The translations under genes were made by a program, and so were the position numbers. From assembly GCA_000237975.1 (NCBI GenBank), contig CP003179.1, forward strand, positions 2,046,001 to 2,110,000: a stretch of 64,000 nt of DNA, in the 5' to 3' direction. This document shows positions 63,858 to 64,000 of the stretch, one piece after another. The stretch is from Sulfobacillus acidophilus DSM 10332. Its GTDB lineage: Bacteria; Bacillota; Sulfobacillia; Sulfobacillales; Sulfobacillaceae. Each line of letters starts with the position of its first letter. Positions within the stretch are counted from its first letter, which is position 1. The notes below the pieces were generated by a model that worked only from the letters and a program-made list of their open reading frames with translations, did not search any database and was not told the DNA's origin.

Positions 63858-64000
63858 TTATTTGACAGTTGCGAAATATTTCGTCTCCAGTATACGAATC
63901 TCCTGCTTAAAGTCCGCTGGACTCAAATTAATTCGTTCGACACAAAGTGGCCTTATATGATAGTCCGGCAATATCGAGCACCCCGTTGCCATGCCTATTG
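63858..64000 (-). CDS. C-terminal end of a gene running off the right edge
   Basis: An open minus-strand frame enters at the right edge and reads GMATGCSILPDYHIRPLCVE, then RINLSPADFKQEIRILETKYF, and stops at 63858. Codon use looks natural. It ends 36 bp before the zinc-ribbon gene, so it likely belongs to the same operon. Family not recognisable from 46 residues. Confidence 0.5.
   Translation of the reverse strand, partial: IGMATGCSILPDYHIRPLCVERINLSPADFKQEIRILETKYFATVK

Noticed and set aside
1-64000. tRNA, rRNA, riboswitch or phage structural genes
   Set aside because: No cloverleaf, rRNA core or recognisable riboswitch fold was found by eye, and no phage structural genes are present.

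Overview
The window looks like chromosomal DNA from a spore-forming, moderately GC-rich Gram-positive of the Sulfobacillus type. This is an inference from gene content, strong AGGAGG ribosome sites, Spo0A-like boxes, sortase and lipoprotein signals; no rRNA or tRNA gene is visible to confirm it.

Positions 1-11400: a minus-strand run encodes a fumarylacetoacetase-family enzyme, LutABC (L-lactate oxidation) and two paralogous P-loop ATPases with C-terminal helix-turn-helix segments. It is followed on the plus strand by an AIM24-family protein, a BlaI-type repressor, a frame-disrupted BlaR1-like M56 protease and a lipoprotein preceded by a perfect 21-bp palindrome. Positions 11400-19900: chemoreceptor, degenerate EAL protein, membrane GGDEF-PAS-EAL protein with two inverted Spo0A-box matches upstream, aldo/keto reductase, DmpA-type peptidase and a GH25/DUF1906-like protein.

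Positions 19900-45100 form a hemicellulose-sugar island. The L-arabinose part holds araBDA, a sugar ABC transporter whose binding protein carries a Tat signal, a tatA gene in the same operon, and a divergent AraR with two good operators. The D-xylose/galactose part holds xylAB, galM, GH3 and galTKE, largely joined by ATGA overlaps, with a divergent ROK repressor. An oligosaccharide ABC transporter and an MFS/GH1 pair complete it. All glycosidases seen lack signal peptides, so short oligomers are probably imported and then split.

Positions 45100-51800 hold an ECF sigma/anti-sigma operon, an 807-residue surface protein made of four His-containing helical repeats with a sortase-like C-terminal signal, a divergent sortase with a long extra C-terminal domain, and a small secreted His-rich protein.

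Positions 51800-58800 are a mobile-element graveyard: a TnpB remnant, an intact antitoxin next to a broken PIN toxin, and three IS21-family elements nested inside one another. Both insertions can be resolved to exact target duplications (TCCAGA and GACG), and removing them restores the interrupted reading frames.

Positions 58800-64000 hold a compact minus-strand operon: zinc-ribbon protein, an unusual 215-residue protein with an alternating Val/Asn patch and a hydrophobic segment, a 78-residue small protein, a radical SAM protein with extra cysteines, a DUF5808-like small membrane protein, a YhfC-like membrane protein and an ABC exporter. It has the architecture of a ribosomal peptide maturation and export system, but the precursor matches no family I can name. 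It is the best candidate here for an undescribed system, and it runs off the window end.
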